Source: Pseudomonas paralactis (GTDB lineage Bacteria > Pseudomonadota > Gammaproteobacteria > Pseudomonadales > Pseudomonadaceae). Taken from it: 64,000 nt of DNA. Positions 38,769-49,438 of this stretch are shown one piece after another. The notes beneath the pieces were generated by a model, which did not search any database, was not told where the DNA came from, and saw only the letters and a list, made by a program, of their open reading frames with translations. Positions within the stretch are counted from its first letter, which is position 1. Each line of letters starts with the position of its first letter. The translations under genes and the position numbers were made by a program. The stretch is from the NCBI RefSeq assembly GCF_001439735.1, contig NZ_JYLN01000003.1:496001-560000 (forward strand), read 5' to 3'.

Positions 38769-38845
38769 GACAAGAAAACCAACATCGCGCGTTTCACAGG
38801 TGGCGCATGATAACGCAATGTTGGTGTGTGTCCGGCTGTTCTATG

Positions 38846-39799
38846 TCACTTGGCTTGTAGCTTGCGCTCAATGGCGGCCATCAGCATTTCGCCGATGTTC
38901 GTGCCAAATGCATTGTCGATCTCGCGAATACAGGTTGGGCTGGTGACGTTGATTTCTGTGAGGTTCTCACCAATTACGTCGAGTCCGACAAACAGCAGAC
39001 CTTTTTCCCGCAGGGTTGGGCCAACTTGAGCGGCGATCCAGCGGTCCTTGTCCGACAATGGCCGTGCTTCACCACGACCACCGGCCGCCAGGTTGCCACG
39101 GGTCTCGCCCGCCGCCGGGATGCGTGCCAGGCAGTAATCCACCGGCTCGCCGTCAATCATCAGGATGCGCTTGTCACCGTCCTTGATCGCCGGCAGGTAA
39201 GCCTGGCCCATGATCTGCTGGGTGCCCAGCGCAGTCAGGGTTTCGAGGATCACCGACAGGTTCGGGTCGCCGGCGCGGTGGCGGAAGATCGAGGTGCCAC
39301 CCATGCCGTCCAGCGGTTTGAGGATCACATCGCCATGTTTGGCGGCGAATTCACGCAGTACATCGGCGCGGCGGCTGACCACCGTCGGCGGCGTGCACTG
39401 CGGGAACAGGGTGGCGAACAGCTTTTCATTGCAGTCGCGCAGGCTCTGCGGCTTGTTGACGATCAACACGCCGGCGCGTTCGGCCTGCTCCAGCAGGTAG
39501 GTGGAGTACACAAACTCCATGTCGAACGGTGGATCCTTGCGCATCAGGATCACATCGAGGTCGCTCAAGGGGCTGTCGATTTCATCCGAAAGCTCGAACC
39601 ATTTCTCGGGGTTGGCGAACACCTGCAACGGGCGCATCCGCGCACGCGCCTCGCCGTCGCCCTGGTACAGATCGCGCTGTTCCATATAGAACAACGTCCA
39701 GCCGCGGGCCTGGGCGGCCAGGAGCATGGCCAGCGAACTGTCCTTTTTATAGGAAATGCTGGCGATAGGGTCCATGACAATGCCGACGCGAACGCTCAT
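38846..39799 (-). CDS. gshB: Glutathione synthetase
   Basis: The 317-residue ATP-grasp enzyme adds glycine to gamma-glutamylcysteine. The N-terminus is VGIVMDPIASISYKKDSSLAMLL. Further motifs are DPPFDMEFVYSTYLLE, LKPLDGMGGTSIF (the glycine-rich loop) and GLDVIGENLTEINVTSPT at the C-terminus. Length matches the family. It is divergent from pilG by about 240 bases. Confidence 0.96.
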   Translation of the reverse strand: MSVRVGIVMDPIASISYKKDSSLAMLLAAQARGWTLFYMEQRDLYQGDGEARARMRPLQVFANPEKWFELSDEIDSPLSDLDVILMRKDPPFDMEFVYSTYLLEQAERAGVLIVNKPQSLRDCNEKLFATLFPQCTPPTVVSRRADVLREFAAKHGDVILKPLDGMGGTSIFRHRAGDPNLSVILETLTALGTQQIMGQAYLPAIKDGDKRILMIDGEPVDYCLARIPAAGETRGNLAAGGRGEARPLSDKDRWIAAQVGPTLREKGLLFVGLDVIGENLTEINVTSPTCIREIDNAFGTNIGEMLMAAIERKLQAK

Positions 39800-40038
39800 G
39801 GGGGATTTCCTCTAGCAAATTGGGGCGCATAAAAGTGGCGTCAGAGTGGCGCTGTGGTTGTTGTGGGTCAAGGAAAAACCACCGGGTGGGTGCCTCGATA
39901 GATTGCGCCCGGAGACTGTGCTAAAAAGACTGCCACGGCGTAGCAGCCCTTGAATTCCAAGGCTTGCGGCGCTCATCCTGTGCAACATCAGGCAGGACAC
40001 ACCGAAAACCGATTCGCTGTGGCGATGGTAGAGCAGAT

Positions 40039-40446
40039 ATGGAACAGCATTCCAACGCCTTGAGAGTGATGGTGATCGACGATTCGAAAACGATCCGCCG
40101 CACCGCCGAGACGCTGTTGAAGAACATGGGGTGCGAGGTCATCACCGCCATCGACGGTTTCGATGCCCTGGCGCGGATTGTGGATCATCACCCGCACATT
40201 ATCTTTGTCGACATCATGATGCCGCGCCTGGATGGCTACCAGACCTGCGCCCTGGTGAAGAACAACCCGGCGTTCAAGTCGATCCCGGTGATCATGCTGT
40301 CCTCCAGGGACGGCCTGTTCGACAAGGCCAAGGGGCGCATCGTGGGTGTCGATCAATTTTTGACCAAGCCTTTCAGCAAGGAAGAACTGCTGGGTGCGAT
40401 CAAGGCCTATGTGCCTGCCTTCGCCGCAGTAGAACAAGCACACTGA
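40039..40446 (+). CDS. pilG: Chp response regulator PilG
   Basis: The 135-residue single-domain receiver has a phosphoacceptor aspartate in FVDIMMPRLDGY (about residue 58) and the conserved switch residues in VIMLSSRDG and TKPF. In P. aeruginosa PilG promotes pilus extension downstream of ChpA. It begins the cluster pilG-pilH-pilI-pilJ-chpA-chpC, and the next gene starts 46 bases later. Confidence 0.95.
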   Translation: MEQHSNALRVMVIDDSKTIRRTAETLLKNMGCEVITAIDGFDALARIVDHHPHIIFVDIMMPRLDGYQTCALVKNNPAFKSIPVIMLSSRDGLFDKAKGRIVGVDQFLTKPFSKEELLGAIKAYVPAFAAVEQAH

Positions 40447-40492
40447 CGCCACCCCACAAGGGCCGGCGCCGACCAATGTAGTGGGGAAAACC

Positions 40493-40858
40493 ATGGCACG
40501 TGTTCTGATCGTCGACGACTCGCCGACCGAAATGTACAAACTGACCGGCATGTTGGAAAAGCATGGCCATCAAGTCCTGAAAGCCGAAAACGGCGCGGAC
40601 GGCGTAGCGCTGGCCCGTCAGGAAAAACCCGACGCTGTGCTGATGGACATCGTGATGCCGGGCCTTAACGGCTTCCAGGCCACGCGCCAGTTGTCCAAGG
40701 AGCCGGAAACCAACGGTATTCCGATCATCATCATCACCACCAAGGATCAGGAAACCGACAAGATCTGGGGCGCACGCCAGGGCGCCAAGGATTACCTGAC
40801 CAAGCCGGTGGACGAAGACACGCTGATTGCCACCCTGAACAAGGTACTGGCCGGCTAA
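40493..40858 (+). CDS. pilH: Chp response regulator PilH
   Basis: The 121-residue receiver domain has the phosphoacceptor in VLMDIVMPGLNGF (about residue 52) and a TKPVDE switch. In P. aeruginosa PilH acts as a counter-regulator or phosphate sink for PilG. The ATG at 40493 begins MARVLIVDDS, preferred to an in-frame start four codons upstream. Confidence 0.95.
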   Translation: MARVLIVDDSPTEMYKLTGMLEKHGHQVLKAENGADGVALARQEKPDAVLMDIVMPGLNGFQATRQLSKEPETNGIPIIIITTKDQETDKIWGARQGAKDYLTKPVDEDTLIATLNKVLAG

Positions 40859-40870
40859 AGGCTCGCGATC

Positions 40871-41395
40871 ATGACCGAGTCGCAAACTGCCTTCGAGCTG
40901 CTGCTGGACATCGACCGCCGTTGCCGCCTGCTGGCCGCCGACCTGCCGTCCCAGGAAACCCGCCTGCAACGCTGGAGCGGTATCGGCTTTCGCCTGGGGC
41001 CACACTGGTACGTGGCGCCCATGGGCGAAGTCGCCGAGGTGTTGCACGAGCCGCGCTGCACCTTGATGCCGGGGGTCAAGCTCTGGGTCAAGGGCGTGGC
41101 CAACCTGCGCGGGCGCTTGCTGCCGGTGCTGGACCTGGGCGGTTTCCTAGGCCTTGAGCTGTCCAAGGCGCGCAAGCAACGGCGGGTGTTGGTCGTGGAG
41201 TTCAACGACGTGTTTGTCGGGCTGCTGGTAGACGAAGTGGTCGGTATGCAGCACTTCCCATTGGACGCCTGGATGGCCAGTACCGCCTCCGGCGCGCCAT
41301 TTATCCAGGGCCAGTTCGACGGCGACCCGCAGTGGCAAGTCTTCAGCCCCTTCGCCCTGGCCCAGGCCCCTGGCTTCATGGATGTCGCCGCATGA
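40871..41395 (+). CDS. pilI: CheW-like adaptor PilI
   Basis: The 174-residue CheW-domain protein couples the PilJ receptor to the ChpA kinase. It has the CheW core in [22 protein letters not shown] and the conserved [16 protein letters not shown]. Its stop overlaps the pilJ start (ATGA). Confidence 0.94.
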   Translation: MTESQTAFELLLDIDRRCRLLAADLPSQETRLQRWSGIGFRLGPHWYVAPMGEVAEVLHEPRCTLMPGVKLWVKGVANLRGRLLPVLDLGGFLGLELSKARKQRRVLVVEFNDVFVGLLVDEVVGMQHFPLDAWMASTASGAPFIQGQFDGDPQWQVFSPFALAQAPGFMDVAA

Positions 41396-43443
41396 GCACC
41401 CCTACTACGCCCAAACCCCAGGCCGCTTCGCGCAGCCGTTCGCAGATCATCGTGCTGTTTATCGCCTTGATCGTGTTCATCATGTTGCTGTTCGCCAACT
41501 TTGCGTACCTCAACACCCAGTCCACCTACGACAAGCAGTACATCGGCCACGCCGGGGAGCTGCGCGTGCTGTCCCAGCGCATTGCCAAGAACGCCACCGA
41601 GGCCGCCGCCGGCAAGGCCGCCGCGTTCAAGCTGCTGGGCGAGGCGCGCAACGATTTTGCCCAGCGCTGGGGCTACCTGAAAAAGGGTGATCCGCAGACC
41701 GGCCTGCCCGCCGCACCCAGCGCGGTGCGCGCTGAAATGCGTGCGGTGCAGACCGACTGGGAAGCGCTGCTGAAGAACACCGATGCGATCCTCGCCAGCG
41801 AGCAGACCGTATTGTCGCTGCATCAGGTGGCGGCGACCCTGGCCGAAACTGTGCCGCAACTGCAAATGGAGTCGGAAAAGGTCGTCGATATCCTGCTGCA
41901 ACGCGGCGCTCCGGCCAGCCAGGTGGCGTTGGCCCAGCGCCAGTCGCTGCTGGCCGAACGGATCCTGGGGGCGGTCAACACCGTGCTCGCGGGCGATGAA
42001 ACCGCCGTGCAGGCCGCTGATGCCTTCGGTCGCGACGCCAACCGTTTCGGCGTGGTGCTCAACGGTATGCTCAACGGCAACCCCGGGTTGCGCATCACCC
42101 AGGTCGAAGACCCTGACGCCCGCGTGCGGTTGGCGGAGATTGCCGAGCTGTTCGAGTTTGTCTCAGGCTCGGTGGATGAAATCCTCGAAACCTCGCCGCA
42201 GTTGTTCCAGGTGCGCGCCTCGGCGAGCCATATCTTCAACCTGTCGCAAACCCTGCTTGATGAAGCCTCGCACCTGGCCACCGGTTTTGAAAACCTTGCC
42301 GGCGGGCGCAGTTTCGACACCATCGGTGGCTATGTGCTGGGCCTGTTGGCGCTGGCCTCGATCATCCTGATCGGCCTGGTGATGGTGCGCGAGACCAACC
42401 GCCAACTGCATGAAACCGCCGAGAAGAACGAGCGCAATCAGAACGCGATCATGCGCCTGCTGGATGAAATCGAAGACCTCGCCGACGGCGACCTTACCGT
42501 CACCGCCTCGGTCACCGAAGACTTCACCGGCACCATCGCCGATTCGATCAACTATTCCGTCGACCAGTTGCGCGACCTGGTCGCCACCATCAACCTGACG
42601 GCCGGGCAAGTCGCCGGTGCGGTGCAAGACACCCAGGCCACCGCCATGCACCTGGCCCAGGCGTCGGAGCATCAAGCGCAGCAGATTGCCGAAGCCTCGA
42701 CCGCGATCAACCAGATGGCGCAGTCCATCGACCAGGTATCGGCCAATGCGGCCGAGTCCTCAGCGGTGGCGGAACGCTCGGTGGAGATCGCCAACAAAGG
42801 CAACGAGGTGGTGCACAACACCATCCACGGAATGGACAACATTCGCGAACAGATCCAGGACACCGCCAAGCGCATCAAGCGCCTGGGCGAATCGTCCCAG
42901 GAAATTGGCGACATCGTCAGCCTGATCGACGACATTGCCGACCAGACCAACATCCTTGCTCTCAACGCTGCGATCCAGGCCAGCATGGCCGGCGACGCCG
43001 GGCGCGGTTTTGCGGTGGTGGCCGATGAGGTGCAACGCCTGGCCGAACGCTCATCGGCGGCCACCCGGCAGATCGAAACCCTGGTGCGGGCGATCCAGGC
43101 CGACACCAACGAAGCGGTCATTTCCATGGAACAGACCACCACCGAGGTGGTACGCGGCGCCCGCCTGGCCCAGGACGCCGGAGTCGCGCTGGAAGAGATC
43201 GAAGGTGTGTCGAAAACCCTGGCGGCGCTGATCCAGAGCATTTCTAACGCGGCGCAGCAACAGACGTCTTCGGCGGGGCAGATTTCCCTGACCATGAATG
43301 TGATCCAGCAGATCACCACGCAGACATCGTCTGGGTCCACCGCGACCGCCGAGAGCATTGGTAACCTGGCGAAGATGGCCAGTCAGTTGCGCAGGTCGGT
43401 GTCGGGTTTCACCCTGCCGCCACCCAAGCAGGTGGACGATTGA
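41392..43443 (+). CDS. pilJ: Methyl-accepting chemoreceptor PilJ
   Basis: The 683-residue receptor of the Chp system has a first membrane helix ([19 protein letters not shown], about residues 19-37). A periplasmic domain (about 38-310), a second helix ([19 protein letters not shown]) and a HAMP-like segment follow, then a signalling hairpin with the tip [32 protein letters not shown]. The domain layout is that of PilJ. The methyltransferase and methylesterase that would adapt it (PilK and ChpB) are not in this cluster. Confidence 0.95.
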   Translation: MSTPTTPKPQAASRSRSQIIVLFIALIVFIMLLFANFAYLNTQSTYDKQYIGHAGELRVLSQRIAKNATEAAAGKAAAFKLLGEARNDFAQRWGYLKKGDPQTGLPAAPSAVRAEMRAVQTDWEALLKNTDAILASEQTVLSLHQVAATLAETVPQLQMESEKVVDILLQRGAPASQVALAQRQSLLAERILGAVNTVLAGDETAVQAADAFGRDANRFGVVLNGMLNGNPGLRITQVEDPDARVRLAEIAELFEFVSGSVDEILETSPQLFQVRASASHIFNLSQTLLDEASHLATGFENLAGGRSFDTIGGYVLGLLALASIILIGLVMVRETNRQLHETAEKNERNQNAIMRLLDEIEDLADGDLTVTASVTEDFTGTIADSINYSVDQLRDLVATINLTAGQVAGAVQDTQATAMHLAQASEHQAQQIAEASTAINQMAQSIDQVSANAAESSAVAERSVEIANKGNEVVHNTIHGMDNIREQIQDTAKRIKRLGESSQEIGDIVSLIDDIADQTNILALNAAIQASMAGDAGRGFAVVADEVQRLAERSSAATRQIETLVRAIQADTNEAVISMEQTTTEVVRGARLAQDAGVALEEIEGVSKTLAALIQSISNAAQQQTSSAGQISLTMNVIQQITTQTSSGSTATAESIGNLAKMASQLRRSVSGFTLPPPKQVDD

Positions 43444-43473
43444 AATACGACCTGAAGAACGCCACAGTCCACT

Positions 43474-43561
43474 TGTGGGAGCTGGCTTGCCTGCGATAGC
43501 GGTCTGTCAAATACAGATGTATTGCTGACCCACCGCTATCGCAGGCAAGCCAGCTCCCACA
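43474..43561. repeat. REPIN, exact reverse complement of the copy at 49910-49997
   Basis: The 88-base element lies between pilJ and chpA. Its whole sequence, including the spacer, reads on the minus strand exactly as the copy at 49910-49997 reads on the plus strand, so the two are perfect inverted repeats about 6.3 kb apart. Confidence 0.95.
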
Positions 43562-43618
43562 TTGGATCTCCATTGTTTGTGAGATACCAGCAACCCACGA
43601 ATTCTAAGCGGAGCAGTT

Positions 43619-46600
43619 ATGGTTGATCGGCACGACTACGTGGCCCTCGAATGGGTCAAGGGCGACATTGCCGAAACCCTGAAACAGGCCCGTTCGGCGC
43701 TGGACACCTATGTTGAAACCGGCAACGGTGACAACCTCGCCGCTTGCCTGGCCGCGATTCACCAGGTGCATGGCGCCCTGCAAATGGTCGAGTTCTACGG
43801 TGCGGCGCTGTTGGCCGAAGAAATCGAGGCACTGGCCCTGGCGCTCCAGACCGGCGGCGTCAGCCAGCGCGAAGAAAGCATCCGCCTGCTGCAACAAGCC
43901 CTCGGCCAACTGCCGCTGTACCTGGACCGCGTACACAGCGCTCGCCGCGACCTGCCGCTGGTGGTGCTGCCGCTGCTCAACGACCTGCGCATTGCGCGGG
44001 GGGAAAGCCTGCTGTCGGAAACCAGCCTGTTCAGCCCGCAACTGCTGTCGATCGCGCCGCTGCCTGATGAAACACTGGCCCAACGGGCGACGCCGCAATT
44101 GCATGAGCAGTTGCGCCAATGGCACCCCCTGCTGCAACAAGCGCTCGCCGGGTTGCTGCGCGAAGACCACGGCCCGAGCAACCTGGAAGACATGGCGCGG
44201 GTGTTCGCACGCCTTGAGGCGTTGTGCCAGGGCGCGCCGCTGTTGCCGCTGTGGCAGGTGGCCTCGGCGCTGGTCGAGGGCATGCTGACCGGCGTGGTCG
44301 CCAACAGCCCGGCGCTGCGCAGCCTGCTCAAGGCCAGCGGTAAGCAACTCAAGCGCCTGCTGACCCAGGGCATTGGCGGCATCAATCAGCCTGCGCCGGA
44401 TGAGTTGCTCAAAAGCCTGCTGTTTTACGTGGCCAAAGTCACCCGGCCAACGCCGCGCATGCAAAGCCTCAAAGAGCGCTACGGCCTGGATGAAGCCTTG
44501 CCCGACAGCGCCGTGGTCGACGCCGAGCGTGCACGCATGGCCGGCCCGGACCGCAATGCCATGGGGTCGGTGCTCGGCGCCTTGTGTGAGGAACTGGTGC
44601 GGGTCAAAGAGCGCCTCGATCTGTTTGTACGCAGCGACCGCCAGCACATTACCGAACTCGACGCGCTGCTGGCGCCCCTGCGGCAGATCGCCGACACCCT
44701 CGCCGTACTGGGCTTCGGCCAGCCGCGCAAAGTGATCATCGACCAGTTGGCCGTCGTGCTGAGCCTGGCCCAGGGGCAACGCGAACCCAACGACGCGGTG
44801 CTGATGGACGTGGCGGGCGCGTTGCTTTACGTCGAAGCCACACTGGCCGGCATGATCGGCACGGTGGAGCCGCAAAGCCGCGAAGAAAGCCGGCTGCCCA
44901 CCACCGACCTGACCCAGATCCATCAGTTGGTGATTGCCGAATCCTGCCAGTGCCTCAAACAGGCCAAGGAGCTGGTGATCGACTGCATCGAAGCCCATTG
45001 GGACCGCCAGCGCCTGGAATCCTTGCCGCAATTGCTGAGCCAGGTGCGTGGCGCACTGGCGATGATCCCTTTGCCCCGTGCCGCGAGCCTGATGCGCGGG
45101 TGCACCGATTATATTGACGAGCAGTTGATGACCAGCGACATCGCGCCTTCGCAGGTGCAGCTGGAACAGTTCGCCGATGTGATCAGCAGCCTGGAGTATT
45201 ACCTGGAGCGTATGCTCCAGGACCCTAATGCCGCCGGCGAACGAGTGCTGGAGCAGGCCACCCACAGCCTGGCGGCGCTGGGTTATCTGCCGACCGAAAA
45301 ACCCTGGCGCCAGGCGTTGGCCGCGCCCGATGGCGCACTGTCGACCGAACAGGCACCCAGCCAGTCCCAATTTGACGCGCTGGCAAGCCCCGCTTCGGGC
45401 CTCAATCCACCGGCCCTGCAACGCCCCGGCAGCCTGCTGCCGCCGCCTGCCGGTGAAGAGCCGATCGACGATGAGCTGCGCGAAGTCTTCCTCGAAGAAA
45501 CCGACGAAGTCCTCGAGGTGCTGCACCGCAACCTGCCCAACAGCACGGACAAAACCGCCCAGGGCGAAATGCGCCGCGCCTTCCACACCTTGAAGGGCAG
45601 CGGCCGCATGGTCCGTGCGCTGGTGCTGGCGGAACTGGCCTGGGCCGTGGAAAACCTGCTCAACCGCGTGTTGGAGCGCAGCGTCGCCCTTGGCGCCGAG
45701 GTGCAGCAGGTGCTGGATGACGCCGTGGCCGTGCTGCCGGAATTGATCGCCGATTTTGCCATCGACGACCAACGCCAGCGCGACGAAGTCGACGCCCTGG
45801 CCGCCCGCGCCCACGCCTTGGCCAGTGGCGCGGCAACAACCGCTGGCGAGCCCCATGACCCGATGCTGATGGAGATCTTCCGCAACGAAGCCCAGAGCCA
45901 TCTGGACAGCCTCAACCACTTTCTGCAACACGCTGCCGAACAGGTGCCGTTGCAGGTCAGTGATGAACTGCAACGTGCTCTGCATACGCTCAAGGGCAGT
46001 GCCTACATGGCCGGGGTGTTGCCTATCGCCGAACTGGCGCGCCCCCTCGACCACCTGACTCGCGAATACAAGGCCCACCGCTTGCCCCTGGACCTGGACG
46101 AGGTGCAGTTGCTGCTGGAGGCCGAAGGGTTGTTCCAGCGTGGCCTGCGCGACCTGGACAGCGATCCCCTGGCACCCATCCAGGGCGCGGCCGACCTGAT
46201 CAGCCGCACCCAACGCCTGCTGGACCAGCAGCTTGCAACGCTGCTCGACGCTCCTGGCACCGGCCTGCCGATCAAGCGCGATCGGCAACTGATCACCAAC
46301 TTCCTGGCCCAGGGCATGGACATCCTGCTCGACGCCGAGAACCTGTTGCGCCGCTGGCAGCAACATCCCGGCGAACGCCAGGAACTGACCGCCCTGCTGG
46401 ATGAACTGACCACCCTGGGGGAGGGCGCACACCTCGCCGACCTGCACCCCATCGACGCGTTGTGCGAAGCCTTGCTCGACCTGTATGGCGCTGTGGAAGA
46501 AAGCAGCCTGGCGGTCAGCGAGCGGTTTTTCCATGAGGCCGAACAGGCCCACGAAGCCCTGATCAACATGCTCGACCAACTGGCTGCCGGCCAGGAAATC

Positions 46601-49438
46601 AGCCCGGCGACGGAGCGGGTGCAAGCCCTGCACGGGTTGCTGGATGACGCACTGGACCCATCCGCCACCGGCCTGATCAAAAGCGACGGCAGCCGCGCCC
46701 TGAGTATCTCGGAACTGGGCGCGGCCACCGCGCAGCTGGATCAGCAAACGGCTATGGACGATGAGATTGTCGACATCTTCCTCGAAGAGGCCGTGGATAT
46801 CCTCGACAGCGCCGGGCAGTCCCTCAAACGCTGGTTGCTGGAGCCCGAAAACGCCGCGCCGTTGTCCTCGCTGCAGCGGGACCTGCACACCCTCAAGGGC
46901 GGTGCGCGCATGGCCGAAATCGACCCGGTGGGCGACTTGGCCCATGAGCTGGAATGCCTGTACGAGGGCCTGGTGGACCGCCGCTACAGTTACACCCCCG
47001 AGCTGTCTCAGGTGCTGATGGCCAGCCACGAACGGTTGGCCCTGCAACTGGAAGAACTGCAACAGCAACAGCCCTTGAGCGACGCTGCCGAGCTGATCGC
47101 CAAGCTGCGCGAGCTGCGCCAGAACAGCACGCCGGCGACTCCCGTTGCAGCGGCGCCGGCCTCGGGTGCCGACCCTGAATTGCTGGATATCTTCCTCGAA
47201 GAGGCCGCCGATATTCTCGACAGCTCAGGCAGCGCATTGCTGCGCTGGCAGGCCGAGCCGGGCAACCGTCAGGAAGTCGAAACCCTGCTGCGTGACCTGC
47301 ACACCCTCAAGGGCGGGGCGCGCATGGTGGAAATCGGGCCGATTGGCGATTTGGCCCATGAGTTGGAGTTTCTCTACGAAGGCTTGTCCGCCGGGTTGCT
47401 GGCGCCGACCCCGGAGCTGTTCGCACTGCTGCAAGGCTGCCATGACCGCCTGGCACAGATGGTCGAAGCGGTAGCGGAGGGGCTGCCGGTGGGGGCGGTG
47501 GACAAACTAATCGAGCGCATCAAAAGCCTGGTGCACCCCAGTGTCGAGCCGGTGGTACCCGTTGCGTTGCCTGCGGGCAAGGCTGAAGCGGCGGTAGATC
47601 CCGCCGCCGACATGGTAAAAATCTCCGCCGAACTGCTCGATGATCTGGTTAACCTCGCCGGTGAAACCTCGATTTTTCGCGGCCGTATCGAGCAGCAAGT
47701 CAACGATGCGCGCCTTGCACTCAATGAAGTGCAAACCACCATCGAACGGATGCGCGACCAACTGCGCCGCCTCGACAGCGAAACCCAGGGCCGCCTGCTC
47801 AGTCGTCAGCAAGCCGAGGCCGAACGCCTGGGCTACGAAGAGTTCGACCCACTGGAAATGGATCGCCATTCGCAGTTGCAGCAGCTGTCCCGCGCGTTGT
47901 CCGAATCGGCCTCCGACCTGCTCGACCTCAAGGACACCCTGGAACAGCGCCATCAGGATGCCCACGACCTGCTCCAGCAACAGGCGCGCATCAACACTGA
48001 ATTGCAGGAGGGCCTGATGCGCACGCGCATGGTGCCTTTCGAACGGATGCTGCCACGCCTCAAGCGCATCGTGCGCCAGGTGGCGCAGGAACTGGGCAAG
48101 GACGTGGAGTTCATCGTCGGCAATGCCGAAGGCGAAATGGATCGCAATGTGCTCGAACGCATGGCGGCGCCACTGGAACACATGCTGCGCAATGCCGTCG
48201 ACCACGGCCTGGAATCGCGCGAGGTGCGGTTGCAGGCGGGCAAGCCGGAGAAGGGGCGCATTACCCTGGACCTGACTCACGAAGGCGGCGACATCGTCTT
48301 CGACATGCGCGATGACGGCGCCGGCGTGCCCCTTGAAGCGGTGCGGCGCAAGGCGATCAAGCGCGGCCTGCTCGGCCCGGATCAAATCATCAGCGACCGC
48401 GACGTACTGCAGTTCATCATGCAGCCGGGCTTTTCCACGGCAGAAAAAATCACCCAGATCTCCGGGCGCGGCGTGGGCATGGACGTGGTGCACGAAGAGG
48501 TGCGCCAGCTGGGTGGTTCGATGGTGATCGACTCGACCCCGGGCGTGGGCGTGCACTTTCGTATTCGCCTGCCGTTTACGGTGTCAGTCAATCGCGCACT
48601 GATGGTGCAATGCGCAGACGACCAATACGCGATCCCCCTCAACACCCTTGAAGGCCTGGTGCGCGTACTGCCCCATGAACTGGCCGGGCATTACCAGCAA
48701 GACCCGCCGCATTATGAATACGCCGGCCAGCGCTACGAGTTGTTTTACCTGGGCGATTTGCTGCACACCGTCAGCCGCCCGAAACTGCTCGGCCAATACC
48801 AACCAGTGCCGGTGTTGCTGGTGCACTGCAATGAACGGCGCGTAGCGGTGCATGTGGACGCCATGGCCGGTACCCGCGAGATTGTGGTCAAGGGCCTGGG
48901 GCCACAGTTTGCCGGGGTACAGGGCGTGCCCGGTGCAACCATCCTCGGGGATGGCCGCGTGGTGTTGATCATCGACCTGCTGGCGCATATCCGCGCCCGC
49001 CAACCGGCCTTGCCGGCCCAGGCGGTGGAGGCGCCGCTGGTGCTCAACGACCCGTTGAAAAAACGCCCGCTGCTGGTGCTGGTGGTGGACGACTCGGTCA
49101 CCGTGCGCAAAGTCACCAGCCGCCTGCTGGAGCGCAACGGTATGAACGTGCTCACTGCCAAGGACGGCATCGACGCCCTCGCGGTGCTTGAGGAGCACAC
49201 CCCGGACCTGATGCTGCTCGACATCGAAATGCCGCGCATGGACGGCTTCGAAGTGGCCATCCAGATACGCAATGACCCACGGCTGATGCGCCTGCCGATC
49301 ATCATGATCACCTCGCGCACCGGCCAGAAACACCGCGACCGCGCCATGGCCATTGGCGTCAACGACTACCTCGGCAAGCCGTACCAAGAGTCGGTGCTGC
49401 TGGAAAGCATCGCCTACTGGAGCAAGTCCCATGCTTGA
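43619..49438 (+). CDS. chpA: Hybrid sensor kinase ChpA with multiple phosphotransfer domains
   Basis: The 1939-residue CheA-type kinase of the Pil-Chp system holds many phosphotransfer modules. Likely acceptors are His48 (IHQVHG, with Lys replaced), Ser474 (LSQVRG), His656 (FHTLKG), His789 (LHTLKG), Thr931 (LTTLGEG), His1090 and His1228 (both LHTLKGG). A further module near residue 360 has lost its acceptor. The CheA core has the N-box HMLRNAVDHG (about 1521-1530). A CheW-like domain and a C-terminal receiver with Asp1868 follow. P. aeruginosa ChpA also mixes Hpt, Spt and Tpt domains but is longer (about 2470 residues). Confidence 0.95.
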   Translation: MVDRHDYVALEWVKGDIAETLKQARSALDTYVETGNGDNLAACLAAIHQVHGALQMVEFYGAALLAEEIEALALALQTGGVSQREESIRLLQQALGQLPLYLDRVHSARRDLPLVVLPLLNDLRIARGESLLSETSLFSPQLLSIAPLPDETLAQRATPQLHEQLRQWHPLLQQALAGLLREDHGPSNLEDMARVFARLEALCQGAPLLPLWQVASALVEGMLTGVVANSPALRSLLKASGKQLKRLLTQGIGGINQPAPDELLKSLLFYVAKVTRPTPRMQSLKERYGLDEALPDSAVVDAERARMAGPDRNAMGSVLGALCEELVRVKERLDLFVRSDRQHITELDALLAPLRQIADTLAVLGFGQPRKVIIDQLAVVLSLAQGQREPNDAVLMDVAGALLYVEATLAGMIGTVEPQSREESRLPTTDLTQIHQLVIAESCQCLKQAKELVIDCIEAHWDRQRLESLPQLLSQVRGALAMIPLPRAASLMRGCTDYIDEQLMTSDIAPSQVQLEQFADVISSLEYYLERMLQDPNAAGERVLEQATHSLAALGYLPTEKPWRQALAAPDGALSTEQAPSQSQFDALASPASGLNPPALQRPGSLLPPPAGEEPIDDELREVFLEETDEVLEVLHRNLPNSTDKTAQGEMRRAFHTLKGSGRMVRALVLAELAWAVENLLNRVLERSVALGAEVQQVLDDAVAVLPELIADFAIDDQRQRDEVDALAARAHALASGAATTAGEPHDPMLMEIFRNEAQSHLDSLNHFLQHAAEQVPLQVSDELQRALHTLKGSAYMAGVLPIAELARPLDHLTREYKAHRLPLDLDEVQLLLEAEGLFQRGLRDLDSDPLAPIQGAADLISRTQRLLDQQLATLLDAPGTGLPIKRDRQLITNFLAQGMDILLDAENLLRRWQQHPGERQELTALLDELTTLGEGAHLADLHPIDALCEALLDLYGAVEESSLAVSERFFHEAEQAHEALINMLDQLAAGQEISPATERVQALHGLLDDALDPSATGLIKSDGSRALSISELGAATAQLDQQTAMDDEIVDIFLEEAVDILDSAGQSLKRWLLEPENAAPLSSLQRDLHTLKGGARMAEIDPVGDLAHELECLYEGLVDRRYSYTPELSQVLMASHERLALQLEELQQQQPLSDAAELIAKLRELRQNSTPATPVAAAPASGADPELLDIFLEEAADILDSSGSALLRWQAEPGNRQEVETLLRDLHTLKGGARMVEIGPIGDLAHELEFLYEGLSAGLLAPTPELFALLQGCHDRLAQMVEAVAEGLPVGAVDKLIERIKSLVHPSVEPVVPVALPAGKAEAAVDPAADMVKISAELLDDLVNLAGETSIFRGRIEQQVNDARLALNEVQTTIERMRDQLRRLDSETQGRLLSRQQAEAERLGYEEFDPLEMDRHSQLQQLSRALSESASDLLDLKDTLEQRHQDAHDLLQQQARINTELQEGLMRTRMVPFERMLPRLKRIVRQVAQELGKDVEFIVGNAEGEMDRNVLERMAAPLEHMLRNAVDHGLESREVRLQAGKPEKGRITLDLTHEGGDIVFDMRDDGAGVPLEAVRRKAIKRGLLGPDQIISDRDVLQFIMQPGFSTAEKITQISGRGVGMDVVHEEVRQLGGSMVIDSTPGVGVHFRIRLPFTVSVNRALMVQCADDQYAIPLNTLEGLVRVLPHELAGHYQQDPPHYEYAGQRYELFYLGDLLHTVSRPKLLGQYQPVPVLLVHCNERRVAVHVDAMAGTREIVVKGLGPQFAGVQGVPGATILGDGRVVLIIDLLAHIRARQPALPAQAVEAPLVLNDPLKKRPLLVLVVDDSVTVRKVTSRLLERNGMNVLTAKDGIDALAVLEEHTPDLMLLDIEMPRMDGFEVAIQIRNDPRLMRLPIIMITSRTGQKHRDRAMAIGVNDYLGKPYQESVLLESIAYWSKSHA

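Noticed and set aside
43604..47068. Open frame of 1154 codons on the minus strand opposite chpA
   Set aside because: It is the antisense shadow of chpA, which has clear domains. GC-rich codon bias often leaves such frames open, and the translation has no family features.
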